Origin: an uncultured Kineothrix sp.
GTDB lineage: Bacteria; Bacillota; Clostridia; Lachnospirales; Lachnospiraceae
DNA: 22,011 nucleotides
Direction of reading: 5' to 3'
Assembly (NCBI GenBank): GCA_910588855.1
Contig: CAJUSR010000041.1
Coordinates: 1 to 22,011 of the forward strand
Shown: positions 1-7,739 of the stretch, one piece after another
Position numbering within the stretch: position 1 is the stretch's first letter
How the letters are laid out: the number at the start of each line of letters is the position of its first letter
Notes under the pieces: model-generated
Seen by the model: only the letters and a program-made list of their open reading frames with translations
Told to the model about the DNA's origin: nothing
Database searches by the model: none
Translations under genes and position numbers: made by a program

Positions 1-54
1 CTTGAGCATTTTATGTTCCTCACGGCTGAATCAAGGCGCTAACTAAATGACATT
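1..54. repeat. 54-bp interspersed repeat, left copy
   Basis: This stretch matches 21716-21769 in the same orientation with only two mismatches (positions 5 and 38). It includes one arm of the 21-bp inverted repeat that is complete at the right edge (21605-21741), so the window probably starts inside a longer repeat unit. No coding function is visible. Confidence 0.85.
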
Positions 55-147
55 GAGGAATCCTCTACTGGCTGTAAGGGATATTTACGATAAATATATG
101 ACAAGAAATATATTGTGGCATATTTCAGAAGAAAGGAAAGGTAATAT

Positions 148-267
148 ATGAGCGAAAATGTTTTTATTGCAGCGAAAATTATGGGGCAGGGGATGGCTGG
201 TGTGTTTGTTGCTACGCTTTTGATTGTGGGGCTGGTTTTTGCCCTTTCCCGCATACTTTCCCATTGA
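148..267 (+). CDS. Small OadG-gamma-like single-TM membrane protein (39 aa)
   Basis: A 39-codon ORF starts with MSENVFIAAKIMGQGMAG and has a good ribosome binding site (GAAAGGAAAGG, about 6 nt before ATG). Residues 12-36 form one hydrophobic segment with small residues (GQGMAGVFVATLLIVGLVF). The pattern of a short N-terminus, then G-x-G-M-A-G, then one membrane helix resembles the small gamma (OadG-type) subunits of sodium-pumping decarboxylases and the short OadG-related transporter subunits seen in Clostridia. In that family the peptide works with a large membrane partner. No such partner lies in this window: downstream is the convergent lrgB gene, and upstream is the edge repeat. It may be an orphan, or its partner may lie off the left edge. 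The family call rests on pattern only. Confidence 0.6.
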   Translation: MSENVFIAAKIMGQGMAGVFVATLLIVGLVFALSRILSH

Positions 268-363
268 ATCGGATATCACAACTGGCAAGGGAAGGCCACA
301 CCAGAAGAATTTTACCAAAAATGATTTGGGGCAATCCGTTATAAATTATAAATAAATAGGAAT

Positions 364-1056
364 TTACATCAATGGGGCAAAGAAAGAGGCGGCGATAACG
401 GTCAGGATTCCGGATACGACAATGGAAAGGCTGCTCATCGCCCCTTCGATTTCCCCCAGTTCCATCGCCTTGGCCGTTCCAATAGCGTGGGATGATGTGC
501 CTAATGCAAGCCCTTTTGCAATGGGTTCCTGGATATGCAGTATCTTGAATACGCTTTCAGCAATCACATTGCCCAAGATGCCTGTTATAATAATAATAAT
601 AACGGTCAATGTTACAATCCCGCCCAGCTTTTCGGATACCCCCATCCCGATTGCCGTCGTGATGGATTTGGGCAAAAGCGTTACATACTGCGCATGGGTA
701 AACCCGAACAATTTTGACATAAGGAAAACTGTCACCAAACTGGAAAATACCCCTGAAAAAATGGCAGCCATCACCGCTATCCAGTTCTTTTTCAATAATT
801 CCAACTGCTGGTAAAGAGGGACCGCCAGACATACCGTGGCAGGGGTCAACAGGTAACTCAAATATTTCCCGCCTTCATAATAATCGCTATAGTCTATCTT
901 AAAGGCGCCCAATACTGCTATTACGAATACAATTGCTATAAGAAGCGGATTGCACAGTGGGCTTTTCAGCTTTTTTTTCAATTTCAGCCCGATTTCATAC
1001 CCTATCACACTTATTGTTGTTCCAAAAAATAAAGACATTCCAAAAAATTCTGCCAT
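364..1056 (-). CDS. lrgB: LrgB/CidB-family membrane protein
   Basis: A 230-aa polytopic membrane protein with several hydrophobic helices. The C-terminal half has the LrgB-type sequence LPKSITTAIGMGVSEKLGG and then GTSSHAIGTAKAMELGEIEG (roughly residues 129-210). LrgB works with LrgA in the holin/antiholin-like LrgAB system. That system affects murein hydrolase activity in staphylococci and has been linked to pyruvate or glycolate transport in other bacteria, so the substrate here is open. An AGGAAAGGATAAGG ribosome binding site precedes the ATG. The gene lies 88 bp after lrgA on the same strand, the normal order. Its 3' end faces the small OadG-like gene with no clear terminator between them. 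Confidence 0.9.
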   Translation of the reverse strand: MAEFFGMSLFFGTTISVIGYEIGLKLKKKLKSPLCNPLLIAIVFVIAVLGAFKIDYSDYYEGGKYLSYLLTPATVCLAVPLYQQLELLKKNWIAVMAAIFSGVFSSLVTVFLMSKLFGFTHAQYVTLLPKSITTAIGMGVSEKLGGIVTLTVIIIIITGILGNVIAESVFKILHIQEPIAKGLALGTSSHAIGTAKAMELGEIEGAMSSLSIVVSGILTVIAASFFAPLM

Positions 1057-1144
1057 AGATAACTGCCTTATCCTTTCCTGCTTCTACTTCTTATCCCCTA
1101 CCTTATGCCGCCGTTCCATAAGCTGACTGCATAAAGCCAAAAGC

Positions 1145-1507
1145 CTACCGGTTCCCCCGATTCCCCTTTTTCCTTATTATCCCCTGCGCACATTTCCCGG
1201 TCACTGCCATCACCACCACTGTCGTAACCACCACTATTGCAATAATCGGCAATAAAATGCCTTCCAATTCATGATAGGAATCCATCAATCCGACCGCCGC
1301 AGGGATAAACATTAACGGCATAATTTCAATTAAAAAATCCGCGCAGCCTTTCACCTCTTCCACTTTCAAACGGCCGCTTACCAACAAAGCGAGCATAATA
1401 CCCAACCCATATATACTGGCCGGAACCGGCAGCGGAATCCATTTTTCCATAAATTCAGCCACCAGCGTAATCACCAATACAATTCCAAATTGTTTCATAT
1501 ATTTCAT
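1145..1507 (-). CDS. lrgA: LrgA/CidA-family holin-like protein
   Basis: A small protein with about four hydrophobic helices, matching LrgA/CidA in size (usually 110-150 aa). The start is chosen at MKYMKQFGIVLVI because family members usually begin this way. A GTG three codons upstream (1514-1516) has AGGA at good spacing and would give 123 aa. Conserved features are a proline-rich first loop (IPLPVPASIYGLGIMLALL) and an acidic/hydrophobic middle (CADFLIEIMPLMFIPAAVGLM). It precedes lrgB in one operon. The C-terminus is basic (KCAQGIIRKKGNRGNR). The start codon is the only real uncertainty. Confidence 0.88.
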   Translation of the reverse strand: MKYMKQFGIVLVITLVAEFMEKWIPLPVPASIYGLGIMLALLVSGRLKVEEVKGCADFLIEIMPLMFIPAAVGLMDSYHELEGILLPIIAIVVVTTVVVMAVTGKCAQGIIRKKGNRGNR

Positions 1508-1597
1508 TTTCCACACCCAAATCCTATAACGTAAAAAACAGGCATAAAATCCGCCCTTTTTTCATAACATATATTTGTAGTCCGCTTTTCCCCTGTT

Positions 1598-1632
1598 TTT
1601 ATAGTTTACCATGCCATAACAGCAATTGACAA
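1598..1632 (-). promoter_or_regulatory. Candidate promoter of lrgAB
   Basis: Reading the minus strand, two overlapping sigma-A-like pairs are possible. One is TTGCTG (1620-1625), 16 bp, TATAAA (1598-1603). The other is TTGTCA (1627-1632), 18 bp, TAAACT (1603-1608). Either gives a leader of about 80-90 nt. That leader contains complementary AAAACAGG and CCTGTTTT segments, the second followed by a T-run, which could form a weak attenuator-like hairpin. Confidence 0.4.
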
Positions 1633-1762
1633 GAGATACACTTTATACTTAATTAAGAAATCCCTCATTCTTTCCTAAGAAAGATAAGGCATCCTTAAGA
1701 GTTTTAACACATATCGTTCATATTTAAGTCTTATACTAAATTTATCCAAAGGAGGAAAACAA

Positions 1763-1921
1763 ATGCATAAAGAGGTTACTCCGATATCCCTTTCGGATAT
1801 CATCCCCGCAGACGATAATTGGAGCAAATACTCCGCGCTGCATGATTCTTTTCTGGAAGAGCTTTCCTATAAGAATCAAAAATCCTTCAACACCGATATT
1901 TGGTTGTTGAATTATATATAG
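1763..1921 (+). CDS. Small ORF of unknown function (52 aa)
   Basis: A 52-codon ORF sits behind a near-perfect ribosome binding site (AAAGGAGG, 7-8 nt before ATG). It encodes a soluble peptide that is acidic in the middle, with no cysteine, no signal peptide and no membrane segment, starting MHKEVTPISLSDIIPADDNW and ending WLLNYI. A -10-like TATACT lies about 25 nt upstream with no good -35. A perfect 7-bp inverted repeat (GATATCC/GGATATC) lies within the first 15 codons. A strong hairpin follows the stop by 24 bp, so it could be a complete single-gene unit. I do not recognise the family. It could be a short regulatory or leader peptide, or the remains of a longer gene. Confidence 0.5.
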   Translation: MHKEVTPISLSDIIPADDNWSKYSALHDSFLEELSYKNQKSFNTDIWLLNYI

Positions 1922-1945
1922 ATTTTCTTTATACCCCCTTATTTT

Positions 1946-1980
1946 AAGATACGCTGCCACATAAAATGGCGGCGTATCTT
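1946..1980 (+). terminator. Strong 14-bp hairpin after the 52-aa ORF
   Basis: The arms AAGATACGCTGCCA and TGGCGGCGTATCTT pair along all 14 positions when the one U-G wobble is allowed, with a 7-nt loop. The following bases (TGTATATG) are only weakly T-rich, so termination is likely but not certain. The hairpin ends 7 bp before the 13-bp repeat array and may belong to that structure instead. Confidence 0.5.
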
Positions 1981-1987
1981 TGTATAT

Positions 1988-2117
1988 GATTCTGCTATAC
2001 GGTTCGAATGCATAATTTAGACACATGGTTCCGGCACACGATTCCGGTGCATGGTTCGAGCATATAATCCAAGCACATTGTTCAGACATACGGTTCTGGT
2101 GTATGATTCGGCTATGT
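1988..2117. repeat. Degenerate 13-bp tandem array, 10 units
   Basis: Ten consecutive 13-bp units can be laid out without a gap from 1988 to 2117, for example GGTTCCGGCACAC, GATTCCGGTGCAT, GGTTCGAGCATAT and GGTTCTGGTGTAT. Position 3 is always T. Positions 4, 5 and 7-13 vary almost only by transitions, giving the pattern RRTTCNRRYRYAY. The period is not a multiple of three and stop codons are frequent, so the array is non-coding. It lies between the 52-aa ORF hairpin and the promoter of the GH2 operon. The core resembles the 14-bp array at 17592-17815. Confidence 0.85.
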
Positions 2118-2163
2118 GGCCCATAAAAATAAATTTTCGTATAACCTAACGCTATGTTCCTAT

Positions 2164-2191
2164 TTGACAACATCCCGATTTATATTATAAT
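2164..2191 (+). promoter_or_regulatory. Consensus sigma-A promoter of the GH2/LRR operon
   Basis: TTGACA (2164-2169) and TATAAT (2186-2191) are both perfect matches with a 16-bp spacer. Transcription would start near 2198 and leave a leader of about 110 nt before the GH2 start. The leader contains an 8-bp palindrome (GACATGTC) but no riboswitch that I recognise. Confidence 0.75.
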
Positions 2192-2310
2192 AAAATTTAT
2201 AAAACTTGTTAGACATGTCCGCTTGGCTTATTACCACAAAAATAGCCTTACCATATATTCTGACAATACAAAGTACCCCAAACACTCAATTAATCATAAA
2301 GGAATAAATT

Positions 2311-4179
2311 ATGGATATTTTAAACGCTGCACTTAATATTAATCAATCGCACGAAAACGATGTGCTTGCCAGACTGACTACCGTTTGGGGAGAGAATCTA
2401 AACCCAGAGCATGTTTTGGAAGAATATCCCCGCCCTCAGCTAAAGCGGGATAATTATACAATCCTTAACGGTTATTGGAACTATGCCATTACCCGGACCC
2501 CCGATATCCCGGAAGCCTACGATGGGAAAATCCTTGTACCCTTTTCGCCGGAAAGCATCCTTTCCGGTGTGGAAAAACAACTGCAGCCGGAGGAGTATTT
2601 ATGGTATGAGCGCAGCATTTTTATTTCTGCTGAAGAATATACTTCCCTGCCCCTTGCCTGCGGGCATTCCCCGTCCTCTAAACGGTTAATCCTTCATTTT
2701 GGGGCTGTTGACCAGATTGCCCACGTCTATCTGAACGGGAAGACTGTGTGTACGCATTCGGGCGGTTATCTGCCTTTTGAAGCAGATATTACCCCATTCC
2801 TCAGGGAGGGGAATAATTCCCTGTCCGTATGCGTACAGGACACCAGCGATACCTCTTACCATACGAGGGGAAAACAAACGCTGAAGCGGGGCGGCATGTT
2901 CTACACGGCGCAAAGCGGAATATGGCAGACGGTATGGATGGAATGGGTTCCCAAAACCTATATCCGCAAACTTTATTTGACCCCTGATTACGATAAGGGA
3001 GAAGTTCATATCCGTATACTTACCGCAGGGGCTGCCCCTGCCCAAATACAGATTTTTTCCGGCTCCTGCTGCATTTTTAATACTTCTTATGAACAGCCCG
3101 GCAAAAAGGATTTTTACAGCCTTTCCCTTTGTGCCCCTTTAAGCGAAATACACCCTTGGCATCCCGACGACCCGTATTTATATACTTTAAACATACAGTT
3201 CGGCAGCGATTCCGTAGAAAGCTATTTTGCCATGCGTACTTTTACCGTGGAACCGGACGAAACAGGGATTATGCGTTTCTGCCTGAACCATAAGCCCCTC
3301 TTCCTTCATGGTGTATTAGACCAAGGCTATTGGCCGGACGGCCTTTATACCGCCCCTTCCGACCAGGCATTGGTTTCCGATATCCGTTCCATGCAAAAAC
3401 TCGGTTTCAATATGATACGCAAGCATATTAAAATTGAATCCTGCCGCTGGTATTACCACTGCGATCGGCTGGGGATGATTGTATGGCAGGACATGGTTAG
3501 CGGAGGCTCTACCTATTCCCTGCCACTTGTCTGCTATTTGCCCACCCTCTTCCCTAAGGTTTCCGGCCACTTAAAGGACAACAACTACAAACTGTTTGGC
3601 CGGCTGTCCAAAAAAGGGCGGGAATCCTGGACAAAAGAATGTCTGGACACCATTGACTACTTATACAATACCCCTTCCATCGCCGTATGGGTTCCCTTTA
3701 ACGAAGGCTGGGGCCAATTCGATGCCAACCGGATTACCGGTTTAATCCGGGAAAAAGATCCTACCCGTCTTATCGACCAGACCAGCGGATGGTTTGACCA
3801 GGGCGGCGGTGATTTTAAAAGCGTCCATAACTATTTCCGCAAGTTAAACATCGTCAAAGACCCCCGCGCTTTTGTCCTTTCCGAATACGGCGGCTATGCC
3901 TGCCGCATTCAGGGCCATTCCAGCGTAGAACGTATATACGGCTATAAAAAATTCGCCACAAGGGCGGAATTTTCCAAAGCATACCGCAGTCTAATCCAAA
4001 AAGACTTAAAACCGCTCATCAAAAAAGGATTGTGCGGCGCCGTCTATACACAGCTATCCGATGTAGAAGAAGAGATGAACGGGCTGCTCACATACGACAG
4101 AAAAGTTTGTAAGCTGATATCGAAAAGAAGCTCCGGCAAACCAGTCCAAAAGCATACTGCAAGCAAAAAGGAACCGTAA
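2311..4179 (+). CDS. Glycoside hydrolase family 2 protein (beta-glycosidase)
   Basis: A 622-aa protein with the GH2 domain order: an N-terminal jelly-roll sugar-binding domain (about 45-215, with YLWYERSI and GKQTLKRGGMFYTAQSGIWQ), an immunoglobulin-like domain (about 215-315) and a TIM-barrel (about 320-595). The acid/base glutamate is E465 in VPFNEGWGQF. The likely nucleophile is E525 in VLSEYGG. There is no signal peptide or membrane segment, so it should act in the cytoplasm on short imported glycosides. It is much shorter than LacZ (about 1000 aa) and nearer the three-domain beta-galactosidase/glucuronidase size. The substrate cannot be told from sequence. The RBS is AAAGGAATAAATT before ATG. 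The LRR-protein gene follows after 55 bp on the same strand and is probably co-transcribed. Confidence 0.92.
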   Translation: MDILNAALNINQSHENDVLARLTTVWGENLNPEHVLEEYPRPQLKRDNYTILNGYWNYAITRTPDIPEAYDGKILVPFSPESILSGVEKQLQPEEYLWYERSIFISAEEYTSLPLACGHSPSSKRLILHFGAVDQIAHVYLNGKTVCTHSGGYLPFEADITPFLREGNNSLSVCVQDTSDTSYHTRGKQTLKRGGMFYTAQSGIWQTVWMEWVPKTYIRKLYLTPDYDKGEVHIRILTAGAAPAQIQIFSGSCCIFNTSYEQPGKKDFYSLSLCAPLSEIHPWHPDDPYLYTLNIQFGSDSVESYFAMRTFTVEPDETGIMRFCLNHKPLFLHGVLDQGYWPDGLYTAPSDQALVSDIRSMQKLGFNMIRKHIKIESCRWYYHCDRLGMIVWQDMVSGGSTYSLPLVCYLPTLFPKVSGHLKDNNYKLFGRLSKKGRESWTKECLDTIDYLYNTPSIAVWVPFNEGWGQFDANRITGLIREKDPTRLIDQTSGWFDQGGGDFKSVHNYFRKLNIVKDPRAFVLSEYGGYACRIQGHSSVERIYGYKKFATRAEFSKAYRSLIQKDLKPLIKKGLCGAVYTQLSDVEEEMNGLLTYDRKVCKLISKRSSGKPVQKHTASKKEP

Positions 4180-4234
4180 ACCTTGCCTTAACCGGCATAC
4201 CTACAGATAAATCTGATTAAAGGTAAACAGTGCT

Positions 4235-6184
4235 ATGAATATAACCAGTTTAGAATGCCCTTCCTGTGGGGGAAAATTAAAACCGATGAAAGGAAACCCA
4301 CAGATTATGGTCTGTGAATATTGCGGCAAGCAATGCATGGTAGATAATAATGTTACTGTCAATTACCATATCCACCAGCCTTCCTCTGCCCAAACTATGG
4401 GCACTACAGGCAACAATGACAAAAACAGTTCTCTGTCTTCCGGTTTTATCATTGCTGGTAGCCTTATGATGTGCATCCTCCTTGTCATCATCGGCAACCT
4501 TCAAAGCACAACCAAAAAAAGCTCCCATTCCCCCTCTACATATACCATGCCTGCGGAACTCACAGCAGAGATAGAGGAAGAAGAGCTTCCTTCTGAATAC
4601 AGCGATTTGTTCAGCTCTTTCGTAGAAACCCTCTTCAAAAAAGAAGCATCGCTAGTTACTGAATCAGATTTGAGGAAAATAAAGTATATCTGCATCGATG
4701 TGGATACGGATTCCAGCACCATAGAATATAGTTTCCAAAGCCCTTATGAGGATACTTCCTTTCAAACGGAAACAATGGTATTAGAATCACTCCAATGGAG
4801 CAGCGTGGATTTTTCTGCCCTTAAAGGTCTTGAAAAAATAGACTTAACTTATTTAGGCATAGAAAAGGTTCCGTTTGAAGACTTAACAGAGTTAAAAGGG
4901 ATTTCCTGCAGAGACGTGGCACCGGAATACATTGCCGAACTTCTTCCGTTCCCGGAACAAATTCTGGAGCTTTCTTTGGACGACCCGGGCAGCATAAATG
5001 GCCTTTCTGCCTTTGAGAATATAGAAATCCTTTCTTTAGAAAGCCTCTACACACCGGATTTGAAACAATTGGTTCCTTTAAAACATCTAAAAAGCTTATC
5101 CATCCAGGAAGACGAAGAAGATTCTTTTTCCGATTCGGAAGATACATCATCTTGGACCGATTATTCTCCCCTTTCCGCCCTGACCGGGTTAGAAAAGCTG
5201 GCTCTTTCTTCCTCCTCCATCCGGGATTTTGGCTTTTTAAAACCTCTGGTAAACCTTGCCGATTTATCCATTGCAGAAACGGAATCTATCAGCCTGGAGC
5301 CGTTGAGGGATATGGTACAACTAACTGTTTTGAACCTTACAGACAACAACTCCCTTCAGGATTATACTGTTTTGGAAGACCTTATCAATCTAAGAACACT
5401 CGTCCTGGACAAAAGTACATCCCAGCCCGACCCCGACTTGTCTTCATTGCGTCAACTGGAATACCTCGACATTTGCGGTTTCATGTCCGTATCTTTTTTA
5501 AACGGCATGGACAATCTGAAACAACTTTTCATTCATAGCTGTAATTTGGATGAAATTTCATTTGTTTCCGGCCTTACCGGATTGGAAAGTTTTACCTGTT
5601 ACTCTGTATGGACTTATGCGGTGCCCCTTACAGATGTACGGTTTATCGACGCTATGCCCAATTTAAAAGCCCTTGATTTCAGCGGCAATAATGGAAGCGA
5701 TGAATGGGACTTTTATCGTCATCAGACGGAAATTTATGGGGATATCTCCAATGTCTTTAACCATCCGGGATTGGAAAAGTTAGTATTAAACAGTTGCCAG
5801 TTTGCCATTGATTTTGATAAACTTATAGAAAACCCAACCTTAAAACATTTGGAAATGAAAGAGATTTCCCTGAAAGAAAACTTCTATGTGGAATGTTACA
5901 ACGGTATGATGGACATATGGTACGATGACGTATCTTTAAATGAAAACCTTGATTTCCTAACCAAATATCCGGCACTGGAAGTATTGCGCTTGGATAAGAA
6001 CCAGATTACCGAAATCCAGTTCGCATCCTCCTTAAGCAACTTAAAACGTTTGAGCCTTAACGACAATTATATCACCGAATTGACGCCGCTTAACCAACTG
6101 GAATATCTGGAGTTTTTGGATATACGCAAAAACCCCATCACTACCACAATGGAAGCAGACGACTCTATCCAGATTTTAAAATAA
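4235..6184 (+). CDS. Zinc-ribbon / transmembrane / leucine-rich-repeat protein
   Basis: A 649-aa protein in three parts. Residues 8-30 form a zinc ribbon (CPSCGG...CEYCGK, cysteines 8, 11, 27, 30). A membrane helix lies at about 67-89 (GFIIAGSLMMCILLVIIGNL). After an acidic, serine-rich linker, residues from about 150 to the end form leucine-rich repeats with the spacing LxxLxxLxLxxN (for example LEVLRLDKNQITEIQFASSL). The repeats are irregular in the first half and most canonical near the C-terminus. Flanking charge does not settle the orientation: if the zinc ribbon is inside, the LRR domain is outside. Extracellular LRR domains of internalin type usually bind proteins or glycans. It follows the GH2 gene by 55 bp and converges on the MATE gene with 3 bp between stops. 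Function unknown; the architecture is clear. Confidence 0.85.
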   Translation: MNITSLECPSCGGKLKPMKGNPQIMVCEYCGKQCMVDNNVTVNYHIHQPSSAQTMGTTGNNDKNSSLSSGFIIAGSLMMCILLVIIGNLQSTTKKSSHSPSTYTMPAELTAEIEEEELPSEYSDLFSSFVETLFKKEASLVTESDLRKIKYICIDVDTDSSTIEYSFQSPYEDTSFQTETMVLESLQWSSVDFSALKGLEKIDLTYLGIEKVPFEDLTELKGISCRDVAPEYIAELLPFPEQILELSLDDPGSINGLSAFENIEILSLESLYTPDLKQLVPLKHLKSLSIQEDEEDSFSDSEDTSSWTDYSPLSALTGLEKLALSSSSIRDFGFLKPLVNLADLSIAETESISLEPLRDMVQLTVLNLTDNNSLQDYTVLEDLINLRTLVLDKSTSQPDPDLSSLRQLEYLDICGFMSVSFLNGMDNLKQLFIHSCNLDEISFVSGLTGLESFTCYSVWTYAVPLTDVRFIDAMPNLKALDFSGNNGSDEWDFYRHQTEIYGDISNVFNHPGLEKLVLNSCQFAIDFDKLIENPTLKHLEMKEISLKENFYVECYNGMMDIWYDDVSLNENLDFLTKYPALEVLRLDKNQITEIQFASSLSNLKRLSLNDNYITELTPLNQLEYLEFLDIRKNPITTTMEADDSIQILK

Positions 6185-6187
6185 GTT

Positions 6188-7543
6188 TTATTCCGCCGCA
6201 TATATTTTATCCAGCTTTTTCCGTACATGCAGATAAGCGGGTATCAGAAAAGCATCCGCAAAAATCCATGCCAACGGGCTGGCAAAGCAGACACCGATAA
6301 AGCCAAACCGTGGAACAAGAAACATTCCGGCCAAACTCCTTGCCACCATTTCGCATACCCCGGCCAAAATGGCAAAGGTGCCAAACCCCATCCCCTGGAT
6401 AAGGAAGCGGACAATATTTACAATGGCCAGAGGAATAAAGAAAATGCTGTTTATCACTAAAAGCAGCCTTGCATTCGCCAAAAGCGTTTCATCCGCCCCA
6501 TCCATAAAAAGGGACGACAGTTCTGCGCCGGACAGATACAATACCACAAAAGCGATAGCCGAATATATGACTGCAATTATCATGCAGGCTTTTATCCCCT
6601 GCCCCAGGCGTTCCGACTTTTTCGCACCCACATTCTGTCCGCCGTAGGTCGCCATCGTGGAGCCCATCGCATCGTATGGGCAGCAAAAAAACATCCCTAC
6701 CTTGCCGGCGGCCGTGACGGAAGCCACCGCCGAAGCGCCCAGCGTATTTACTGCTGCCTGCAGGATAACGCTGCCGATTGCCGTAATAGAATACTGCAAC
6801 CCCATAGGCACCCCCATTCCACACAAGGTTCCCATATAAGGCAGATGCATCTTCCATTCCCCCTTCTCCACCCGGAGCAAGGGGAATTTTTTTATCATAT
6901 AAATCAGGCAAAGCACACCGGAAACGGCCTGTGAAACTACCGTTGCCACTGCCGCACCGGCTACTCCCATGTTCAAATTTATAATACATATCAAATCCAA
7001 TGCTATATTTAAAAACGACGACAGTGTCAGAAACGCCAGCGGAGTTTTGCTGTCCCCCATCGCGCGTATAATCCCCGAAAGCATGTTATACAGATAAGTC
7101 GCCGGAATCCCTAAAAATATAATAAATATGTATTGGTACGCGAATCGGTAAATATCCTCTGGCGTCTTCATCGCTGTCAACATCTGCCCACAAAAAACTG
7201 TTGTGATAATTGTCATAACCACCGAAAAAATAATGGACAGCCACATACTGTTAGCCATAAACTGCCGCATCCCTGAATAGTCCTTCGCCCCGAATTTATG
7301 CGCCAACGGAATGGAAAACCCGTTGCATACCCCCATGCAAAACCCGATGATAAGGAAATTTAAAGACCCCGTGCTTCCTACACCCGCTAACGCATGGACG
7401 CCAAGAAAGCGACCTACAATAATAGTATCCACCACGCTATAGAACTGCTGGAATAAAAAACCGAACAACAGCGGCACCGAAAAACCCAAAATGAGTTTCA
7501 TCGGCGACCCTTGTGTCATGTCCCTCGTTGTATCCTTTGCCAT
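6188..7543 (-). CDS. MATE-family multidrug/organic cation exporter
   Basis: A 451-aa membrane protein with about 12 helices in two homologous halves. The first part (GSPMKLILGFSVPLLFGFLF, then YSVVDTIIVGRFLGVHALAGVG) is the MATE signature. MATE proteins export cationic drugs or metabolites in exchange for Na+ or H+. The RBS is AGGAGATG, 8 nt before ATG. The nearest same-strand upstream gene is ptsI, with a 196-bp gap that contains a hairpin, so the gene probably has its own promoter. Substrate is unknown. Confidence 0.92.
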   Translation of the reverse strand: MAKDTTRDMTQGSPMKLILGFSVPLLFGFLFQQFYSVVDTIIVGRFLGVHALAGVGSTGSLNFLIIGFCMGVCNGFSIPLAHKFGAKDYSGMRQFMANSMWLSIIFSVVMTIITTVFCGQMLTAMKTPEDIYRFAYQYIFIIFLGIPATYLYNMLSGIIRAMGDSKTPLAFLTLSSFLNIALDLICIINLNMGVAGAAVATVVSQAVSGVLCLIYMIKKFPLLRVEKGEWKMHLPYMGTLCGMGVPMGLQYSITAIGSVILQAAVNTLGASAVASVTAAGKVGMFFCCPYDAMGSTMATYGGQNVGAKKSERLGQGIKACMIIAVIYSAIAFVVLYLSGAELSSLFMDGADETLLANARLLLVINSIFFIPLAIVNIVRFLIQGMGFGTFAILAGVCEMVARSLAGMFLVPRFGFIGVCFASPLAWIFADAFLIPAYLHVRKKLDKIYAAE

Positions 7544-7631
7544 AATATTTCATCTCCTATATTTGACGGGCAGCAATATGCATTTCCCCTATGCCGTTTA
7601 TGCCCTCCATAAATTTTTTCACACAAATAAT

Positions 7632-7661
7632 GTTACCAGTGCCGTTACCGGCACTGATAAC
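7632..7661 (-). terminator. 13-bp hairpin with GUAA tetraloop after ptsI
   Basis: On the minus strand the arms pair over 13 positions (one U-G wobble) around a four-base GTAA loop of GNRA type. The pairing is perfect only in the minus-strand transcript; the plus strand has a C-A mismatch, so the structure belongs to transcription from ptsI. A moderately U-rich run (ATTATTTGTG) follows. It is most likely the ptsI terminator or a processing/stability hairpin before the MATE gene. Confidence 0.5.
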
Positions 7662-7739
7662 ACTATCCTCACTCCCAATATTCCTCCTAAAGGCGGCATC
7701 TATCCGCCTCTCCTATCCCCCTTATCCCTCTTATCTTTC

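Noticed and set aside
1742..2173. 143-aa minus-strand ORF with repeated peptide motifs
   Set aside because: The repeated motifs come from reading the 13-bp array and the antisense of the 52-aa ORF; no RBS, and the plus-strand features explain the sequence better.
2154..2336. 60-aa plus-strand ORF before the GH2 gene
   Set aside because: It contains the perfect TTGACA/TATAAT promoter and overlaps the GH2 start in another frame, with no RBS.
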